Shown: piece after piece, positions 1 to 6,891 of the stretch
How the letters are laid out: each line of letters opens with the position of its first letter
Position numbering within the stretch: position 1 is the stretch's first letter
Source: Candidatus Peribacteraceae bacterium
Lineage (GTDB): Bacteria > Patescibacteriota > Gracilibacteria > Peribacterales > Peribacteraceae
Length of the DNA stretch: 34,434 bases
Reading direction: 5' to 3'
Assembly: GCA_030750465.1 (NCBI GenBank)
Contig: JASMHZ010000014.1
Location: 1-34,434, forward strand
Notes under the pieces: model-generated
The model's database searches: none
What the model was told of the DNA's origin: nothing
Seen by the model: only the letters and a program-made list of their open reading frames with translations
Program-made: the position numbers and the translations under genes

Positions 1-52
1 CATTATTTAATTAAGGAATAATACGAATATAAACGGCAATAAAACATTTAAT

Positions 53-466
53 TTGGACCTGAGTAATCCAGTAGGAACTACGACTCCCGACTTATCTGCA
101 TTGGTAACAATAATCGACGATGAAGTAGGAGCATTCGGTTCTGGCTCTATTAAGTTTTATAGATCTACATATACTGCAGCCGAAAGGTCTGGAATTGCTG
201 TGGTAGAAGTAAGCAGAGTGGGAGGTACAAGCGGTACGGTCTCTACCGATTACAAGACAGATGGAGGAACTGCAGTTATAAATGCGGATTATGAGGCTGT
301 AAACGGTACCATTACCTTCGGCCCAGGAGAAGCAAGGAAGTCATTTACGATTCCTCTAATTGTTGATGATATCAATGATTCGGGAGAAAGGATTAACCTG
401 AAACTGGAAAATCCTGTTGGGACTGTTCTTACTTCTCCGACTTCTTCGGCTGTGATTATTGAATAA
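53..466 (+). CDS. Calx-beta domain protein, C-terminal fragment
   Basis: The translation holds the end of one Calx-beta domain (pattern NKTFNLDLSNP ... VTIIDDE) and a complete second one (VEVSRVGGTSGTVSTDY ... TFGPGEARKSFTIPLIVDD ... ERINLKLENPVG ... AVIIE). Calx-beta domains are calcium-binding beta-sandwich repeats of large exported or surface proteins. The reading frame is open from base 11, but an in-frame TAA lies at 8-10. The TTG at 53 falls inside a domain strand, so it is unlikely to be a true start. Either this is the 3' end of a larger gene broken by an indel or stop, or the window edge misleads. No LPXTG-type signal, anchor or membrane segment is seen at the C-terminus. A dispersed repeat begins 4 bases after the stop. 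Confidence 0.6.
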   Translation: MDLSNPVGTTTPDLSALVTIIDDEVGAFGSGSIKFYRSTYTAAERSGIAVVEVSRVGGTSGTVSTDYKTDGGTAVINADYEAVNGTITFGPGEARKSFTIPLIVDDINDSGERINLKLENPVGTVLTSPTSSAVIIE

Positions 467-470
467 AATC

Positions 471-569
471 GTCTGAACCACAGATTACGCTGATTACGCA
501 GATGACACAGATTTCCTGCGTCATATTATCAGCGGAATCTGTGGCATCTGCGCTATCTGCGGTTCAGAC
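471..569. repeat. Palindromic dispersed element, GTCTGAACC family, CGCAGAT subtype
   Basis: Perfect 9-bp inverted ends, GTCTGAACC at 471-479 and GGTTCAGAC at 561-569. Each arm is built of reiterated GATTACGC/CGCAGAT words of 8-9 bases. It begins 4 bases after the Calx-beta stop. The same ends occur at 23977-24073 around a different core. Confidence 0.8.
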
Positions 570-571
570 AG

Positions 572-592
572 TGTATGTACAATGTACATACA
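572..592. repeat. 21-bp perfect palindrome
   Basis: TGTATGTACA, one central base, then TGTACATACA. It lies between the full GTCTGAACC-type element and a half copy, so it may be part of that repeat cluster; an operator is also possible. Confidence 0.6.
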
Positions 593-593
593 A

Positions 594-641
594 TGTCTGA
601 GCCTTGATTATAAGGATTATTCGATAGACAGGATTTAGAAA
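594..641 (+). repeat. Half copy of GTCTGAACC-family element, GGATT subtype
   Basis: The sequence begins TGTCTGAGCCTTGATT and contains GATAGACAGGATT. It aligns with one arm of the element at 23977-24073, read in reverse complement, but has no inverted partner arm here. Confidence 0.65.
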
Positions 642-644
642 TAT

Positions 645-673
645 TTGACATAATTTATGGTCTTTGCCACAAT
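645..673 (+). promoter_or_regulatory. Sigma70-type promoter of the gene at 680
   Basis: TTGACA at 645-650, exact 17-base spacer, CACAAT at 668-673. The -10 ends 6 bases before the ATG at 680, so a leaderless transcript is predicted. It is one of the clearest two-box promoters in the window. Confidence 0.6.
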
Positions 674-679
674 TTAAAT

Positions 680-1019
680 ATGAGATTAGGTGTTGTTAGC
701 CACATCAAGAGCAGGATTGGTCAAAGAGGTCGTGAAAAACAATTGCTGGAAACGCTTGATGAATTGTCACGGATTCACCCGGATGCAAAATTGCGAGGTT
801 TCTTTGAAGATACAATAGCTTACGATGAGAAACGCGAGCCTGCATTTGCAGATGTTGCTGATGCAATTCGGAGCGGATCTCCAATGGGTCAAGCTTGGAA
901 TATTCAATTTCGCGATCCCCCCCTTTCCTTATAGTGGAGTGCAAATCAGTGTTCGTGATATGCTGTTGAAACTTGCGGATTTAGAGCCTGAGGAGCAGGA
1001 GCATCAAGTGACTTGCTAA
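680..1019 (+). pseudogene. Small unknown protein with apparent frameshift in a C7 run
   Basis: The first frame (680-934) encodes 84 residues and stops just after the C7 tract at 917-923. Skipping one C moves into a frame that stays open to 1019 and gives a continuous product of about 112 residues (... AWNIQFRDPP, then FPYSGVQISVRDMLLKLADLEPEE ...). Both halves have ordinary soluble protein composition, and a good promoter lies upstream. I do not recognise the family. The break could be a real mutation, a phase-variable homopolymer, or a sequencing or assembly error; if it is real, the gene is an 84-residue truncated product. Confidence 0.5.
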
Positions 1020-1038
1020 AGATTGGCCTACTTCGCTA

Positions 1039-1293
1039 TTACATCCACTCTCTCTGAATCAACTTTTCCTTCTTTGCACGAATCCAGCCTTTAATCTGAA
1101 TTTCACGCTTACGTGCATCTGATTTCAACTTGAATGGCGAAGACTTGTACATCAAAACTAAATCGCCCTGATCGTGAGCGAACTTAGCTCCTTTACCACT
1201 GTTATGCTCGTTAATCCTTCTACAAGGATCAGTTGTTATTCCAGTGTAGTATCGACCGGTCCGTGCTTTTGCAATATAGACATACCATGACAT
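1039..1293 (-). CDS. GIY-YIG nuclease domain protein (UPF0213/YhbQ-like)
   Basis: This 84-residue protein starts MSWYVYIAKA and continues GRYYTGITTDPCRRINEHNSG. That is the single-domain GIY-YIG pattern: the YVYI strand, the Y-Y-T-G-I-T strand and the arginine in the following helix. A K/R-rich C-terminal helix ends it. Stand-alone proteins of this size are the UPF0213 group, whose cellular role is poorly defined; structure-specific DNA cleavage is inferred from the fold. The ATG at 1293 is supported by a -10 (TAGAAT on the minus strand, 1303-1308) ending 9 bases upstream and no Shine-Dalgarno, a probable leaderless or near-leaderless gene. Confidence 0.85.
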   Translation of the reverse strand: MSWYVYIAKARTGRYYTGITTDPCRRINEHNSGKGAKFAHDQGDLVLMYKSSPFKLKSDARKREIQIKGWIRAKKEKLIQREWM

Positions 1294-1302
1294 AGGAGAT
1301 GG

Positions 1303-1308
1303 ATTCTA
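1303..1308 (-). promoter_or_regulatory. -10 box of the GIY-YIG gene
   Basis: TAGAAT on the minus strand, 9 bases before the start codon at 1293. No convincing -35 was seen. Confidence 0.5.
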
Positions 1309-1330
1309 ACACAAATTGTATATTTATTTG

Positions 1331-1450
1331 GGGCTCTTCGACTCACTACGCTTCGCTACGTTCGCTCAGAGTCATTCGACTCGCTTAGTCGAATGGCCCG
1401 AGCTGCGAAGCAGCGAGGACCATGAGCGAGCGCCGAAGGCGCGAGTCGAA
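1331..1450. repeat. Hairpin-rich dispersed repeat abutting tRNA-Leu(UAA)
   Basis: A mosaic of small perfect hairpins: CATTCGACT/AGTCGAATG at 1373-1395, GCTGC-GAA-GCAGC at 1402-1414 and GCGCC-GAA-GGCGC at 1430-1442. The last two share a GAA loop and CGAGC...GCGAG flanks while their stems differ with matched changes. The block runs straight into the CCA end of the tRNA (read on the minus strand). Confidence 0.75.
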
Positions 1451-1536
1451 TGGTGCCGCTGGCTGGACTCGAACCAGCACGGACTAATGTCCAAGGGATT
1501 TTAAGTCCCTAGTGTCTACCATTCCACCACAGCGGC
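1451..1536 (-). tRNA. tRNA-Leu(UAA)
   Basis: On the minus strand the acceptor stem GCCGCTG pairs with CAGCGGC, followed by discriminator A and an encoded CCA (1451-1453). The anticodon stem-loop is GGGA-CTTAAAA-TCCC, giving anticodon UAA. A long variable arm (class II) and a standard T arm (CTGGTTCGAGTCCAG) are present. Length is 86 nt with CCA. Confidence 0.95.
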
Positions 1537-1573
1537 AATATTGGAAAATGATCAGGTTCTTCAAAGGCTTGAG

Positions 1574-1610
1574 TTAATTGTCAATTGTCCATTGTCAATT
1601 GTCAATTGTT
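1574..1610. repeat. Heptamer array based on AATTGTC
   Basis: Successive units read AATTGTC, AATTGTC, CATTGTC, AATTGTC, AATTGTT, an exact period of 7; CAATTG is itself palindromic. The array overlaps by one base the stop codon (1610-1612) of the minus-strand sortase, so it forms the immediate 3' flank of that gene. Confidence 0.75.
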
Positions 1611-2863
1611 TATATAGGCAGCATCTCCGCTTTTACCCTAGTCTTCGGTCTGGAACCGCGATCTCCTACTTCCATTGCGATTCCGGTTTGAGGATCGACT
1701 TCTTCTGCAGAGACTACCAATCGCCTTAAGGTCGTTCCAATTGGAGTACAAGTCATCAAAGTTGCAATACGCCTGTCGATAGGCTGATCAAGAACAGTAA
1801 CGTCAGATGGTTTAACTTCCTTTTTGGATCTGACAATGTATCGGTGTTTGTCACCTCCGTAATATATCCAATACTCATCACCTGGTTCAAGCTCCGGCAA
1901 TCTCGCGAACACAGTCTTAAATTTTCCCGTTGCCCAGGGATAGTATGAGCTGTGTCCTGTAACAAAGAAGTTGCCTGCCTGCCCCGGCTTTGCAGTTCCC
2001 GGGTAGTGAACAACTCCCATTGTCAGCGCCTCCTGAATATCTTTTTCTACCTGAATCCAATCTTCCCTCAGGAGAGAATCGTAAGATGGTGTGACCAAAG
2101 GAATGTTAAGCCCTAGCTTTGGAACTATTAATCTGTTTTCCGGAGGACCGATAGCTGGCAGATAGCTTAAGAGATTTCCATCATCGCCTCCGGCAACTGC
2201 GAGTGTCGGACTCTTCATCAGCTTTTCTTTGAGCGCTGCGTTGACCGAATCTGTCAGAGCATTAACGGCTCTGGCATGTTGGAGAGGTTTAATATGTGTT
2301 GCAGCAATCTCGATAAAACTCTGGTAGTTAAGAGCAACGAAAAGCGCAACAAAGATGGTTGCAAAAGTTCCTCCGAATCTAACTGTGTCCACTAGGAAAA
2401 GTTTAATTCTGCTTGTCTCCTTCGGCTCTTTGTTTTTCCTCGGTATCCAAACAGGTTGAGTAAGAAACCCCCACGTATGAGACATTGCCATGCGTGAATT
2501 TTTTCTGGTGTTCTTCAGAGACATCTTGGTTCCATTAAGAGTCCATCTGCATTGGTGCTTTCCTTCTTTAACGACTTCTTTAGCGGCATTAGTAAGCTTG
2601 CCATGAACTGACTGTCTGCACTGATAAAGGGAATCACAAATTCGGCTCATAGATTCTCCGACAAGCTTCTTCGCCTTGGCTCTTTTGCGTCCTTTAACTT
2701 TAGGCTCCTCAGTCGTTTCCCAAGTTTGCGCATACTTCCAGGACCATTCATTATTAGGTTCCTCGGAAAGATTCTTTGGAGCGTCTTCACCCGAAGAAGG
2801 GAGTATGATATTTCCCTCTTTGTCGTATCTGGCCAGATGGCGGCGATTAGGTTCAGTGATCAA
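1610..2863 (-). CDS. Sortase-family transpeptidase with long cytoplasmic N-terminus
   Basis: Of 417 residues, the first ~155 are basic and hydrophilic, followed by one membrane segment (about 162-182) and a C-terminal sortase domain. The catalytic triad is visible: H304 in VTGHSSYYPW, C372 in TLMTCTPIG and R380/R381 in TLRRLVVSA. Sortases cleave a sorting signal on exported proteins and attach them to an amine acceptor at the cell surface. The N-terminal extension, rich in Lys, Arg and Cys, is longer than in typical sortases and unexplained. The start is uncertain: TTG at 2863 is the first in-frame start but lies only 3 bases after one TATAAT; another TATAAT further upstream would give a ~45-base leader. 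No sorting substrate is evident nearby. Confidence 0.85.
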   Translation of the reverse strand: MITEPNRRHLARYDKEGNIILPSSGEDAPKNLSEEPNNEWSWKYAQTWETTEEPKVKGRKRAKAKKLVGESMSRICDSLYQCRQSVHGKLTNAAKEVVKEGKHQCRWTLNGTKMSLKNTRKNSRMAMSHTWGFLTQPVWIPRKNKEPKETSRIKLFLVDTVRFGGTFATIFVALFVALNYQSFIEIAATHIKPLQHARAVNALTDSVNAALKEKLMKSPTLAVAGGDDGNLLSYLPAIGPPENRLIVPKLGLNIPLVTPSYDSLLREDWIQVEKDIQEALTMGVVHYPGTAKPGQAGNFFVTGHSSYYPWATGKFKTVFARLPELEPGDEYWIYYGGDKHRYIVRSKKEVKPSDVTVLDQPIDRRIATLMTCTPIGTTLRRLVVSAEEVDPQTGIAMEVGDRGSRPKTRVKAEMLPI

Positions 2864-2866
2864 GAC

Positions 2867-2916
2867 ATTATAGCAGAAATCAGGTTCTGAGGCACGTTGT
2901 AAAGGTCAGGGATTAT
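2867..2916 (-). promoter_or_regulatory. Two extended -10 boxes upstream of the sortase gene
   Basis: On the minus strand TGC-TATAAT occurs twice, at about 2911-2916 (just after the mnmA stop) and about 2867-2872. Both have the TGn extension. The upstream one fits the annotated TTG start better. Confidence 0.5.
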
Positions 2917-2922
2917 AGCAAA

Positions 2923-3981
2923 CTATTGCATGATTCCACCGCCAATTACTTCATTTCCTTTGTATAAAACCAACGATTGGCCCGGGGCTTGGGGAGGCTG
3001 GGGATTACTAAATATGAATTTATTTGACGAGTATATACCTTTCTTAAGCGGTGAAAGTGACCTAGTTCTGCATTTGCACTTGAGCCCTTCGGCTGGCGGA
3101 ATACTTAATATCCAGTTTAAATCTTGTACACAAATTGTATTCACTTTTTCAGTTCCAGCTTCAGCAACAATCAGTCGATTATTCTTTATGTCCTTTTCGA
3201 TCACTTCAAGAGGAACTTCGAGGCCTCCAATCCCGATTCTGCGCTGACCAATTGTATAGAGGGGGAGTCCTTTGTGTTTTCCAACAATCTTCCCGTCTCT
3301 TGTGACGATGTTGCCGCTCCTGAGATTTTTAATGTGCCTCTTTAGAAATGCCAGTGGAGTCTTCTCTGGGAAGAAGCAAAGGTTTTGGCTTTCGCGATAC
3401 GTTTTTTCGTCCAAGGGAATTTTATACTTCTTTGCCAGTTTATATACTTTGGACTTAGTCAGATTACCAAGTGGGAACATAAGTTTAGACAAATGTTCTT
3501 GAGTCAGTCTGTAAAGAAAATAGCTTTGATCTTTCGATTTATCCTTGCCTTCAAGAAGTGCAAATCTATCCTTTTTCATTTTAATCTGAGCGTAGTGGCC
3601 AGTTGCCAGCTTCTCACAATCGAAGTCCTTTAGAAGATCCAGCAAGGCTTCAAACCTTACGCACTTGTTGCATTGCACGCATGGGTTCACCGTTCTTCCT
3701 GCCTTGCATCCTTCCAAATAGTAATCAACTACTTCGCGTTTAAAAGTTTCACTTAAATCAATTGTATGCAGAGGAAATTCAAGAGTTTCTGAAATATGCT
3801 TAGCCCTTGCCGCACTCTGTGCATCGCAGCATTTGTTGGAAAGAAGTTGAGCTTCTGCCGGAGCTAGCGGGTCAGTCCACAAATTGAATCTGACGCCGAC
3901 CAGATCATGCCCTTTTTCTTTGAGCATATAGGCAATTACGCTTGAATCGATGCCTCCGGACATAGCAAGTAGTATTCTCAT
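2923..3981 (-). CDS. mnmA: tRNA-specific 2-thiouridylase MnmA
   Basis: MnmA makes the 2-thio group of wobble uridine-34 in Lys, Glu and Gln tRNAs, using ATP and sulfur relayed as a persulfide. The 352-residue protein starts MRILLAMSGGIDSS, with the PP-loop SGGxDS at 8-13. The catalytic cysteine region NPCVQCNKC is at 99-107, followed by LATGHYA and KDQSYFLYRL, and a second catalytic Cys lies in ESQNLCFF. Length matches the family. The ATG at 3981 is chosen because the PP-loop must lie near the N-terminus and a -10 (TATACT on the minus strand, 3989-3994) ends 7 bases upstream; a longer open frame to 4104 lacks homology-like content. Confidence 0.95.
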   Translation of the reverse strand: MRILLAMSGGIDSSVIAYMLKEKGHDLVGVRFNLWTDPLAPAEAQLLSNKCCDAQSAARAKHISETLEFPLHTIDLSETFKREVVDYYLEGCKAGRTVNPCVQCNKCVRFEALLDLLKDFDCEKLATGHYAQIKMKKDRFALLEGKDKSKDQSYFLYRLTQEHLSKLMFPLGNLTKSKVYKLAKKYKIPLDEKTYRESQNLCFFPEKTPLAFLKRHIKNLRSGNIVTRDGKIVGKHKGLPLYTIGQRRIGIGGLEVPLEVIEKDIKNNRLIVAEAGTEKVNTICVQDLNWILSIPPAEGLKCKCRTRSLSPLKKGIYSSNKFIFSNPQPPQAPGQSLVLYKGNEVIGGGIMQ

Positions 3982-3988
3982 TAATCTA

Positions 3989-3994
3989 AGTATA
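3989..3994 (-). promoter_or_regulatory. -10 box of mnmA
   Basis: TATACT on the minus strand, 7 bases before the ATG. It lies in the 81-base divergent space shared with the gene at 4063. Confidence 0.55.
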
Positions 3995-4010
3995 GCTTGC
4001 GGAGATACAA

Positions 4011-4026
4011 GAATATTCGAATATTC
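4011..4026. promoter_or_regulatory. 16-bp palindrome between divergent promoters
   Basis: GAATATTCGAATATTC is a perfect palindrome made of two GAATATTC units. It lies between the -10 boxes of mnmA and of the gene at 4063, a plausible operator position. No regulator is identified. Confidence 0.4.
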
Positions 4027-4049
4027 AAATATTTCGGTACTATTTCTGC

Positions 4050-4055
4050 TATTAT
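4050..4055 (+). promoter_or_regulatory. Extended -10 of the DUF2157 gene
   Basis: TGC-TATTAT, ending 7 bases before the ATG at 4063; no Shine-Dalgarno. Confidence 0.55.
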
Positions 4056-4062
4056 TCGAGGT

Positions 4063-5244
4063 ATGAGCGTAAGTGCAGATAAAGCATTGAAGATTTGGAA
4101 ACAAAAGGGACTTCTATCGGAAGGCCAAATTTCTGAACTTAAAGGAGCTTTATCTGATGGTGGGCATCATGTGCACAGAGGAGTTGTAATATTCTCAACC
4201 ATCGGAGCAATCTTGGTTGGATTGGGAATATTGCTATTTATTGGAAGTAACTGGAAAAACATGGGACCTGTATTTAGATTGGTTGTTGTATTTCTGGGGT
4301 ATGCCGTGTGTGCAGGTGGTGCTTATGTGGCGGAAGAAAGAAAGTATAAAGTTACATCAGAAGCTCTTTGGCTTCTTACAACTCTTGTATTGGGCGCAGG
4401 TATTTTCCTGGTAGCACAGGTGTTCCATTTTTCTCTGACTTACTGGCAAGGACCCGCGCTTTGGGCAATTGGAGCTTTGGCGATGGGGTATGCAAGACAG
4501 CAAGAAGCGCATGCATTCCTAGCTGCTCCGCTTGTGATACTTGCTATCGGTTGGTTCGAGACGGTATCCGGAAGGGGATTCGGAGATCAATTTGTTTTTC
4601 TTTTCAGTGATGATGGACTTAGAGCTCTTATCCCTGTAATTGGCATAGGCTTTGTTTCAATTGGACTTCTTCTCAGGCGATTTATGGATTGGAGTTTTGT
4701 TTCGGCTCCGTGGATGCTTTGGGGGATGCTTATGATTACAGTTCCATTGGTAATTACAACAGCTGATGATCATATGTTAAAAGAGTTCTACCAATTCGAT
4801 ATGGTATTTAAACAGTGGGTTCTGCTTGCCCTATCAGCAATTGTAATGTTTGCGGCTATCGGTTTCGGCGATACCAAAAACAATGAAACAAAGGGGGCAT
4901 TGGTGATTTTAATGCTTGTCATGGCGTTGTTATTAATTCAATCCGGTGATCAATCGCTTATAGAAGCTATGGTTAATAAAACTGCGATTGTGTTTATAGC
5001 ATATATTATATTGGTATTTCTTTTGGCCTTTGGAGCTATCTGGCTGGGGCTTAAAACCCGCAATGCGCATGTTCTTAATTTTGGAATCTTGAGTGTGACT
5101 ATACTAATAATTATCCAATACTTTGCATGGTCATTCGATCTTCTTGATCGCTCGCTTGCGTTCATACTTGGAGGCATACTTCTTATCACTCTTTCGTTGG
5201 GTGTTGAACGCAAACGCCGAGAATTACTTGAGCAAATTAAATGA
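4063..5244 (+). CDS. DUF2157 family polytopic membrane protein
   Basis: This 393-residue protein has a short soluble N-terminal region (about 1-50, ALKIWKQKGLLSEGQISELKGAL), then roughly ten hydrophobic segments, as in the DUF2157 family (COG4872). Its biochemical role is unknown. The next gene encodes a GDYXXLXY-motif protein, the usual partner of DUF2157, and the two overlap by ATGA, suggesting translational coupling and a joint membrane function. The ATG at 4063 is preferred to an upstream in-frame start at 3997 because the extended -10 would otherwise lie inside the coding region and the extra residues resemble non-coding, AT-rich sequence. Confidence 0.85.
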   Translation: MSVSADKALKIWKQKGLLSEGQISELKGALSDGGHHVHRGVVIFSTIGAILVGLGILLFIGSNWKNMGPVFRLVVVFLGYAVCAGGAYVAEERKYKVTSEALWLLTTLVLGAGIFLVAQVFHFSLTYWQGPALWAIGALAMGYARQQEAHAFLAAPLVILAIGWFETVSGRGFGDQFVFLFSDDGLRALIPVIGIGFVSIGLLLRRFMDWSFVSAPWMLWGMLMITVPLVITTADDHMLKEFYQFDMVFKQWVLLALSAIVMFAAIGFGDTKNNETKGALVILMLVMALLLIQSGDQSLIEAMVNKTAIVFIAYIILVFLLAFGAIWLGLKTRNAHVLNFGILSVTILIIIQYFAWSFDLLDRSLAFILGGILLITLSLGVERKRRELLEQIK

Positions 5245-5768
5245 AAAAATCTCTTACAATAGCTATTGGCATACAAGTTGCGATCATGATTCTAATTATG
5301 ATTCCACCGATGTTTGCACGCGCTTTTGGTAGTGAAGTCTTGTTAGAAGTACAGAGAGTGGATCCGCGTGCTTTGTTTAGAGGTGATTATGTGATACTGG
5401 ATTATCCTCTGCTTAACGATGTAGATAATGGTTTGACTGCAGATCAGATTGCTAGGTTCGAACAAGCGGGTCGAGAAAAGAAAATGATTTATGTGACACT
5501 CACTCAGGATCGTCCCGCAAAGCTTGTATCAATTGATTTCAAAAAACCGGATCTTGCCCCTGCACAAGCTTGCATTGCAGCAAGAGTTGGGCATTGGACT
5601 GAATGGGACAAAGATGTTTCGTTCCCTCAGATTTCACAATACTTTGTTCCAGAGGGAGAGGGCAAGTTGCTGGAGAGAAATTTGGAATCTCTGCTTGCGC
5701 GCGTAAGAACAACGAATGGATGCAATGCAGTTCTTTTAGGATTGGAACCAAAAGAGATGGAAAACTAG
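5241..5768 (+). CDS. GDYXXLXY domain membrane-anchored protein
   Basis: The 175-residue protein has an N-terminal signal-anchor (about 4-29) followed by an extracytoplasmic domain. The signature GDYVILDY, an exact GDYxxLxY, is at about 47-55, preceded by VDPRALFR. The C-terminal half carries Y-F-V-P-E-G-E-G-K-L-L-E, also typical of the family (COG4929). Function is unknown; the family is nearly always found beside DUF2157. Its ATG shares four bases with the preceding stop, so it is probably translated by coupling without its own ribosome binding site. Confidence 0.85.
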   Translation: MKKSLTIAIGIQVAIMILIMIPPMFARAFGSEVLLEVQRVDPRALFRGDYVILDYPLLNDVDNGLTADQIARFEQAGREKKMIYVTLTQDRPAKLVSIDFKKPDLAPAQACIAARVGHWTEWDKDVSFPQISQYFVPEGEGKLLERNLESLLARVRTTNGCNAVLLGLEPKEMEN

Positions 5769-5810
5769 GGCAATGCCCAAGAAAGCATTATCATGTAGAT
5801 ATTGTTATAT

Positions 5811-6869
5811 ATGATCGATAAAGCTAGAGCACTGGCAAAAGAATTTGCAGATCTTCATAAACAAATGCAGGATCCAAAGGTCCTAAGCGATCCCAAAAAG
5901 ATTGCGACTATCGGGAAAAGAATTTCTGATTTGGAACCTTTGATAAAGTTAATTGATGAATATGAAAAATGCGAGAAGGCTATTGCAACAGTTGATGAAG
6001 TTAGCGACGATGCGGAGCTCAAGATTCTTGCAGAGGAAGAAGCTCAGATTGCGCGTGAGAGGATCAAAGAGTTAGAAGAAGAGATGAAAGTTCATCTAAT
6101 TCCAAAAGATCCTGATGATGGCAAGAACGTTATCCTAGAAGTCAGGGCCGGTACTGGAGGAGAGGAGGCGGCACTATTTGCCGCTGAGTTGCTCAGGATG
6201 TATTTAAGGTTTACAGAAGAACAAGGTTGGAAAATACAAATTCTGAGCAAGGCGGATGCGGATAGCGGGGGATTAAAAGAAGTAATATGTGAGATTCAAG
6301 GAGACGGAGCTTATGGCAAGCTCAAATTCGAATCAGGAGTGCACAGAGTTCAACGCGTTCCAGTGACCGAGAGTAAGGGCAGGCTTCATACTTCAGCTGC
6401 AACAGTTGCAATACTTCCTGAGGCTGAAGAGGTAGACGTTAAAATAAACCCTGAAGATGTGAGGGTTGATGTTTTCAGATCAAGCGGACCGGGAGGACAG
6501 TCGGTTAACACGACTGACTCCGCGGTCAGAATCACGCATGAGCCAACCGGTATCACTGTCAGCTGTCAGGATGAGAAAAGTCAGCACAAGAATAAGGCGC
6601 GTGCCATGAGCATCCTCCGCTCCCGTTTGTACGCAGCTGAACAAGAGAGACTTTCAAAAGAAAGAGGGGATATGAGGCTCGGACAAATTGGATCAGGTGA
6701 TAGGTCAGAAAAAATTCGTACATACAACTACCCTCAGGACAGAGTTACTGACCATAGGATTGGCCAGAATTTCTCTAATCTCCCTGGCATTCTTGAGGGC
6801 AATTTAGGTGGGATTATCGAAGCTCTAAAAGAAAAGGAGCAAGAGGAGAAAATGGCTGAAGCAAGCTAA
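5811..6869 (+). CDS. prfA: Peptide chain release factor 1
   Basis: RF1 reads UAA and UAG stop codons and triggers peptide release in the ribosome. The 352-residue protein carries the GGQ motif at 228-230 (SSGPGGQSVNTT) and the RF1-type codon-recognition tripeptide PVT at 184-186 within RVQRVPVTESKGRLHTSAA, which separates it from RF2 (SPF). The Met at 5811 (MIDKARALAKEF) matches the normal N-terminus; the in-frame TTG three codons upstream is not needed. Only a weak -10-like string precedes the start. It stands alone, convergent with the transporter gene, with a 22-base gap. Confidence 0.95.
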   Translation: MIDKARALAKEFADLHKQMQDPKVLSDPKKIATIGKRISDLEPLIKLIDEYEKCEKAIATVDEVSDDAELKILAEEEAQIARERIKELEEEMKVHLIPKDPDDGKNVILEVRAGTGGEEAALFAAELLRMYLRFTEEQGWKIQILSKADADSGGLKEVICEIQGDGAYGKLKFESGVHRVQRVPVTESKGRLHTSAATVAILPEAEEVDVKINPEDVRVDVFRSSGPGGQSVNTTDSAVRITHEPTGITVSCQDEKSQHKNKARAMSILRSRLYAAEQERLSKERGDMRLGQIGSGDRSEKIRTYNYPQDRVTDHRIGQNFSNLPGILEGNLGGIIEALKEKEQEEKMAEAS

Positions 6870-6891
6870 GAAAGATGATTAAATAATTAGA

